Assembly (NCBI GenBank): GCA_963693365.1
Contig: CAVNZM010000005.1
Span: 5,456,001-5,520,000 of the forward strand
DNA from: Amoebidium appalachense
Lineage: Eukaryota; Ichthyosporea
Reading direction: 5' to 3'
DNA: 64,000 nucleotides
Under the pieces are notes generated by a model. The model did no database searches, was not told the DNA's origin, and saw only the letters and a list, made by a program, of their open reading frames with translations. The position numbers and the translations under genes were made by a program. Shown here in pieces: positions 57,738 through 64,000 of the stretch (position 1 is its first letter; each line of letters begins with the position of its first letter).

Positions 57738-59255
57738 ATTGTGCGTGACAAGCATGATGGCAGGTATTACTTGATCAATATTAGCCAATTATTTACGTGC
57801 CATTTTTGGCCGGTGAGGTGGCTAACCTTAAAAGGTAACCAGTTGGTTTGTCCCCTTTCTGGCTGACGTTTTTGGCTGCAGCGCTGCCTGCAGGACTATT
57901 ATTTCTATAAAACTTTCAGAAAATATGTAGACAACAGCCAAAAAAAGCGCTCTTGATGGGTGATAACATTGCCACAAACTCAGCCAGTCCGAAAAACCAT
58001 TATATGCGGGGGGAGAGGGGAATTTGAGCTACAAGCAGCCGTTGGTTTGCTTTTGAAGATGGAACTGCAGCTGAGGCAAGGCACACACACAACACATTAT
58101 AAGCGACACAGAAAACAACATACCATCACCACACCACTAAATTTCATCACAACCCAAGTCACAACAAATTATTATTTGGACGAAAGCAGCATGAGCGCAT
58201 AGATTGTGATAAGAGTGTTACGCTTGTACTGTCTGTAGGGCTCGTAGGTTTTCCAAAACAACCAAAAAGGGCTGTTGAGCCATTCTTTTATCTTCTCATA
58301 TTTTGTATGTTGTATTATGTACAGGGACAAATACCATCAGCGCGTCATACATACTGCGCCCGGCATTCACTTATATATATATATATACACAGTCACCCAA
58401 CCGTAATGCGGAGCCAGTCCGCCCACTACATAAGCTGCTATAGTGCGATATTTGAAATTGGGTTGTGGCTTTTGGTGTTGGAAGGGGGGAAGGGGTGTAC
58501 CTAAAAGGTTCGGTTAGCTAAGTTGGCACATGCACAGCACGGCCGTTTGTTTGGGCTGGTACTTTCCTCAACAACAACAACAACAAAAAAAAAAAAAAAA
58601 AAAAAAAAAAGGTAATTATATGGATGGTGTAGGTGTTGGTGATTAGAAAGCGGTAGCTTCAATCATCATCCTAGAACAAGTTGATATCGTTTGCAAACAA
58701 AGTACATATCTGGATAGTGTAGGTGTTGTTGACCGGATACCCGAATATCCCACAATATAGCTATAAGAACAGCACGTGTGCTATAGCAGCTACAACCGAG
58801 CAATGTAGGTGTTGTTGCACTGAAAAATGGGATATCTCTATGATAGTAGCATAATATTCTCGCTTACTGGGGGGCCCATACAGAGCCACAACCATAGACA
58901 CATACATAATGCGCAAAGCTCTCACAGGTGGTGTGCATAGTCGAAACTAGTAGGAAAAGGTGCAATAAAAAAGTGCACCGTCATTGCAAGCAAACTACCG
59001 TAGGTTAATCATCAAGGACCATATAGGCCCTCCCCCCTACCCCACACCCACAGGCTTACACACACACACGCACACAAACACACACGCACACAACACCTGC
59101 ACACACCTTACTGCCTACCACTTTCAAGTCGCATTGCTCATCCATTCACCAAACAAAAAGAACCGGTTCACCCATACCTTTTTTTCCCAACCACACACGG
59201 GGGGTACCGGTGCCCCACACAGCCTAAAGCCACATTGCCGGCCGCCGTCTTCCCC
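56585..59255. other. Intergenic region without a supported gene
   Basis: GT-rich 56985-57240; (GT)n 57411-57460 with T-run; G-run 57503-57534 and (GA)n 57535-57736 with GGGA break; A-run 58586-58610; three diverged repeats of GTGTAGGTGTTGKTGA at 58628, 58718 and 58805. Nothing else recognised. Confidence 0.55.
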
Positions 59256-60498
59256 TCAGTAAACACACAGTTTCCGATTAGGCATCCGATCGTGCACGCC
59301 GCCCGCGCCCGCCGCCGGAAACAAATGATACGACAGGTTCTCCTGCGAGGTGCCTCCCTGCACGTGTGCCCCGGGGTGTTGGTCCCAAGCAACACTGAAG
59401 CAGTTGAAGGGAGGGTTGGAGTGGGAAAACAAACTGTATTGGGAGTCAAGCTCATACTGGACCATGGGGCTGTGGTTAAAGCCCCCGTCCGCATGCCCCC
59501 CGTACCTACCCTGATGTTGGTAATCGTAGGGGTTGTATTCCTCTTGTTCGTACGCAGACACGAGGTATGGGTCGTGCCGGCGGTTGTTTCCATATCGGGG
59601 CACCATCACCTCCAACTCAACCTTTGGCTGCCTGTAAACCACGTTGTTGTTGTTGTTGTTGTTGCCTCTGTTGATGCAGGCTCGCATTGCTTCCCTCCCC
59701 TGCCGCCACCCGTATGTCTGCGGCAGCTGCTGATCAAGCGCCATGTGCGGTGCGTAGACTGGAGCACCGTGTTCCATGTCTGCGTATGGTGCAAGCAGGG
59801 ACATCTTCTCCCCGAGCCACTGCACCTCGTCCACGTACGGAGGGGTTTCAGTCGCGTATTCCGTCTCGTAATATGGGCTGGCGGACCGCATTTGCTGGTG
59901 TTGCAAGCGCATGTTGTGGTCGGCGGAGATGGCGTTCATAGGGGCATATGCTTGGGGTTTGTAATCCGTCGAAGAAGCACCGACATTGTGATAAGCCGCA
60001 TAGTTGGGGGAAACGCCCGAATGGAGCGACGGCGGGAGGGTGCAGGTGGGGGGTAGCGTCGGGTTCATGTAGAAAACACCGGCGGCATCCGCGGGAACGT
60101 AAGTGGGCGGGAACTGGGGCAGGGAGGGAACGTGCACGGCCATGGGTGGGTAGGAGACGTAGGGGGCAGGTGCGACAGAGACGGGTGGAAGAGCGTAGAA
60201 GGGGGTGGGGGGTTGGGGAGGCAGGAACCCAACTGGACTCGTCTCGTGAGGGTACTGGGCCATTGCACGCTGGCCACGCCACCACCCAACAAGGGGCTCT
60301 TGCTCGTAGAGTACCTGTGGGCAATGATAAACAAGTGTTATTATTAGCTGCACTTCTTTTGATATGGGGGCTGACAACGGAGAGTCCCTCAGATAAGGCT
60401 AGCGAACGGCAACATGCTGAGAACGGGGAGGGCAATTAGACCAGGCGAAAAAACGGTTCCTGGCACATGCACCTGGAGCTCAACCGGGAATGAGACAG

Positions 60499-60556
<58 letters not shown>

Positions 60557-63471
60557 AAAAAAAAAAAAAAAAAAACACAAAAAAACAAAAACAACAACAA
60601 CAACACATACAATATACATATATAATCAGTATATTTGAGGAGGGAACCCACCTTCCAGAACTCAAACTCCGTGTCGCTGACAGCCAGGTTGAAGTCGAGG
60701 TCCCGCAGGAACACCCTCTCAAGATCCTTGAGCTGCCCTACAGTCAGCCCAGAGGCTATGGGGAGACACGGTCAGAATATTGGCCCCTGCTGCAAATACT
60801 GCACATCTGAACACTAATTGTACTTTGTGTTAAATAAAGTTAAAATAAATAGCATCAATTAAAAAATGTGTGCGTGTACACGAGGGAAACAAACGGCACA
60901 TGAACACGAGGAGCGCAGGCCGAGCATCGGAAACACAGCAAACCATCACATGAAAAGAACACACAAGTCTCACAGGTTGTAGTTGCCACACGAGCCTATC
61001 TATAAACACCCACAAAACGAAACCACCCATGTTTCCCCACAGCACCCACTCACCCTGTGCCCACTCTTTCATCAGCTTGTTGAGGTCCTCGACGTACTTG
61101 TAAGCCGTCATCAGCGCCACCACAAACAGGCACGGCCCACACAGGTCGCTGTGCCGCCCCTGCCCAAAGAACCGGTGGATGTACAGAAGCGCAACAATCA
61201 CCGTGCTGCGAAAAAAGGCACGTGTTAAAACCATGGAAAGGAACAAATCATATAACCTGCAACCTTTTTCCTGGAAAAAGTGCATGTAAAAGAAAGAGGA
61301 TACATGAATTGCAGCTATCACCATGCTCATGGATAAGTGGAAGGAAGAGTCTCGAAGCAACAAATCCGGACATTTTTGTCGTTTTCCCAAGGAAAGAGCA
61401 TCGACATGAGATGAAAAGAGAATCACCAAACCCAGGGATAGAAGAGGGGAAAAGATATAGGAAAGCCGAGAGAGGCAAGAAAATGAAAAAACCCCAAGGA
61501 AAACATAACCATCCAGAACCATCCAGACACCATATCACGACCACACACACACCCTTCCAAGAGTGCACCGTTTTATCACCACACATCCTCCGTCCCTGAT
61601 TTCTTGTTCTTTTTAGTGGTTCGTATTCTACCTTTTCTCCAAAGCATTTTAATCCATGAGACAACAATACATATACATGAACACACGCGCCCCTATGTAT
61701 AAATTACAACCTATACACGTGTGTGTAATGTGTATGTGTATGTATCCATCTGACGTATACACACACCTGTGGGAGACCTGGACCTCTTGAAGCACATGGT
61801 GGACAAAACTGTTTAGCTGCAGCTTCAAAAAGTCCACCGACACACTGGGGTCGTGGTGGTGCGTCAGAACCACCGCCCACTCCACAAAACAGGTGATGGG
61901 GCCCAGCGCAGTGGCCTGGTGCCGCAGCATTTCGGCGGAAATGTCGCCGCCACACACCAGGCTGGGTCGTGCTCCCCTCACATCAATATTGCTGCAACCA
62001 AGAAGTTGTAGAAAAGGGGGGGGGGGAGGGGGGTTAAGTAGTTCAGCGCTGGACCTGGACCTAGCGGCGAAAAATAGCAGCAGGGTACGGATTGGAACGA
62101 TCATGATCAGAAGGCAGCTGAAGAACTGCACCAGTTTCAAAGTTCAAGTTGCAAAGAGATGCAGTTCAAGTTGCAAAGAGATGCACCAAGCGTAGTACCA
62201 GAAAACAGCCTGTAGAGTATTTCTTGATGTTCTTCCTTTCACTTCATAAACCACTTCTTTTGTTGCCCTACTACAACATATATTATGTAACGGAGATGAT
62301 ACTAAGGCACACCACCGATGGCTCAGCAACAATAAACTCCATACCTGTGAGAGGAGCAACCCCCACGATGATGGAACCCAAACGGCATTTCACCGCTGCC
62401 GTCCTTTGGCTGCATAACCATATGGTGCCTTCCAGAACGCTGCCTTAATGTTCGAGCAAGAGGGAGTTGCCGAGTCAAATGGCCAGTTACTGCATAGTCG
62501 ACACCCTTGTATGCTCCCTGTAGCCACAAAAAAAAATTCTCCCAGGCGTGTTTTTCCTGCAGTCATATTTGTCAACATCAATCATCGATGAAGAAAGTGG
62601 AGTGTGGTGGCTTCCACAGTTTACTTTTTTTGAGTGACAACGCCGTTTGAATTGCGTAACATACGGCCGAGGATGGCGTTGATGCCTGACAATATTGCTC
62701 CACACCTTAAGACACCGGCGATCCAAGTTAAGCCATCCAGCTTCCACAAAGCATAATCATTAGGTCAAAGCAGAAAAAGCAGCACCAAAAAATACCACTT
62801 ACAACTGCCAAAGCGCCCTTACAAGTGTGTTTTACTAGCCACCCTTTCTCCTGATAATCTCGAAACATTGCAGCCGAAATAACTTATTCAAGAAATGAAC
62901 CAAAACCAAGTTTTATAAGGTCAGATGAAACTTGATCAGAACATGGGAGCTGATTAGGCTAATTTCTCATGTATAACCGAGCCTGCGACACGTCCACTGT
63001 CCACGCACTATAGTTTTCTATGACAGCTCACAACTAACAAGGCATGAATGAAAACCCTAGTTAAAAAACAACTTTTCTGAAAAAAAAAATGACTATACAA
63101 CGTGAGCAAGGTGGAAAAAGAATAAACATAAAACGGACTCAATAGTTCGTTGATTTGTGGTGCGCGCGCGCCTGTCTATAGTAGGAGTTTCATGTGCAAC
63201 GGCAAAATGCGAACCACGTAAACTAATTTAAATTTACCACCCAGCACAACTACGAAGTTACACCAAGGAAGCAACACACAAAGGTATGTCCACTTCAGCG
63301 CGCTGCCTACACGGTCTCACCCCTTAGAAAAAGAGAGAGACAGGGAGAGAATAGGCTGGCTGGCTGGAAATTAACAGGTAAAAAGAACTCGCAAGCAGGT
63401 CGTTTTTCAAGGTCAGTAACACCTACGGAAATCTGGCCCACACCTCCGCCCCGGGGTGTCTCGGAGATCAT
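59256..63471 (-). CDS. Pho80-like cyclin with long disordered tail (6 exons)
   Basis: Partner subunit for a cyclin-dependent kinase. Exons in coding order: 63471-63427, 62517-62345, 61991-61767, 61205-61054, 60755-60652, 60314-59256 (TGA), all phases matching (0, 2, 2, 1, 0), 585 residues. The cyclin box reads FLKLQLNSFVHHVLQEVQVS, STVIVALLYIHRFF, LFVVALMTAYKYVEDLNKL, WAQ, LERVFLRDLDFNLAVSDTEF. The ALxYIxR...LMxAxKyxeD...LExxFLxxLDFxLxV pattern is that of PHO80/PCL (cyclin P) proteins. A tail of about 350 residues rich in Pro, Tyr, Gln and Asn with an Asn7 run is unusual for this family. The first exon (15 codons, MISETPRGGGVGQIS) rests on phase and a start codon only. Confidence 0.85.
60502..60575. 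repeat. C-run/A-run junction
   Basis: C-run of about 45 bases directly followed by an A-run of about 29, in the last cyclin intron. Confidence 0.95.
63427..63471 (-). other. Putative first coding exon of the cyclin gene
   Basis: ATG at 63471 gives 15 codons to donor TTTCC/GTAGGT, phase 0, matching the phase-0 acceptor at 62518. Alternative: the start lies further upstream, beyond 63471. Confidence 0.5.
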
Positions 63472-64000
63472 ACCATTTGATTTGAACTTTGCTAATGGGA
63501 AACACAACAAATTAGAATATAGTTGGAGGAAAGGAAAAGCACTTACTTGGGGGTAAATAATAGCTGGAAAACTTCAGTCAGTTGCTGTGCCTGTCTCTAG
63601 GAGACGGCAGAAGTAGCCCTCACGAACCCCATTTGCGACGCCGCACAGAGGCCCTGGATTACCAGGAAATGCCGATGAAAATGCTAAATCATAAAACTTT
63701 CTTTCACCAGTTCACTGGTGTCAAAATATAGATAGGTTACTGCTTTCCTCCTTGCGTGCATGGCATAGGAAAAATTAGACTTCATGGAACTAGTTTTTCG
63801 GGATACTTGGTAGAACACGGTGTACGAAACGAAGGCACAAAGCCATGTACGGTTCCAGGGCTCCAGGCCAGGCACCTGGCCGAATGATCATCGTTCCACG
63901 AGGGGGGGTAAATTTTGTACCGGACGGGATGGCAGGCCCAGGTAGGGGATGACTAAACCGCCGGTTTAATATTATTTATAAGTAAACAGAACGGAAATAT
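63472..64000. other. 5' flank of the cyclin gene
   Basis: No repeat and no exon that I can support. It should contain the cyclin promoter or an upstream exon. Confidence 0.4.

Noticed and set aside
62487-62747. 86-residue minus frame upstream of cyclin exon 62517-62345
   Set aside because: It crosses the acceptor at 62518 and is out of frame with the cyclin box downstream.

Overview
This is nuclear DNA of a microsatellite-rich eukaryote. Genes are split into many short exons (34 to about 1,600 bases) with GT-AG introns (two look GC-AG). The non-coding DNA is crowded with (GT)n/(CA)n, (GA)n, (GGGA)n and long poly-G/poly-C tracts. An NSD-type SET protein with a PHD-C5HCH module and a C2/C1 RasGAP suggest a holozoan or other opisthokont-like lineage. 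That is inference, and the species cannot be named. I rebuilt the gene models by hand from splice signals, phase matching and protein family patterns, because most reading frames in the window are simple-repeat noise.

Layout: (1) 652-6792, plus: 3' part of an NSD-like histone H3K36 methyltransferase gene (AWS/SET/post-SET, PHD, C5HCH, basic tail); its 5' part lies left of the window. (2) 6793-15857: mostly non-coding with foldback and TIR elements, plus a two-exon minus-strand gene for a small membrane protein (11471-12353). (3) 15858-42463, minus: a 26.6-kb RasGAP gene of at least 29 exons with the order C2-C2-C1-(C1)-RasGAP. Its introns hold several non-autonomous TIR elements and minisatellites. 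(4) 43322-51235, plus: a six-exon transposase-like gene combining a DUF6729-like zinc domain, an RNase H/DDE-like core and a DEDDy 3'-5' exonuclease inserted into that core. It has one apparent 1-nt frameshift in a C6 run. (5) 51236-59255: non-coding with a 424-bp foldback element and two unplaced candidate exons. (6) 59256-63471, minus: a six-exon Pho80-like cyclin gene with a long Pro/Tyr/Gln/Asn-rich tail.

The host genes are regulatory (chromatin methylation, Ras signalling, CDK control) but show no sign of acting as one system. The most interesting items are the transposase/exonuclease fusion gene, the C2-C2-C1-RasGAP architecture, minisatellites that amplify splice-donor sequence, and a strongly directional compound-homopolymer pattern in which a T-run or (TG)n is followed 3' by a G-run.
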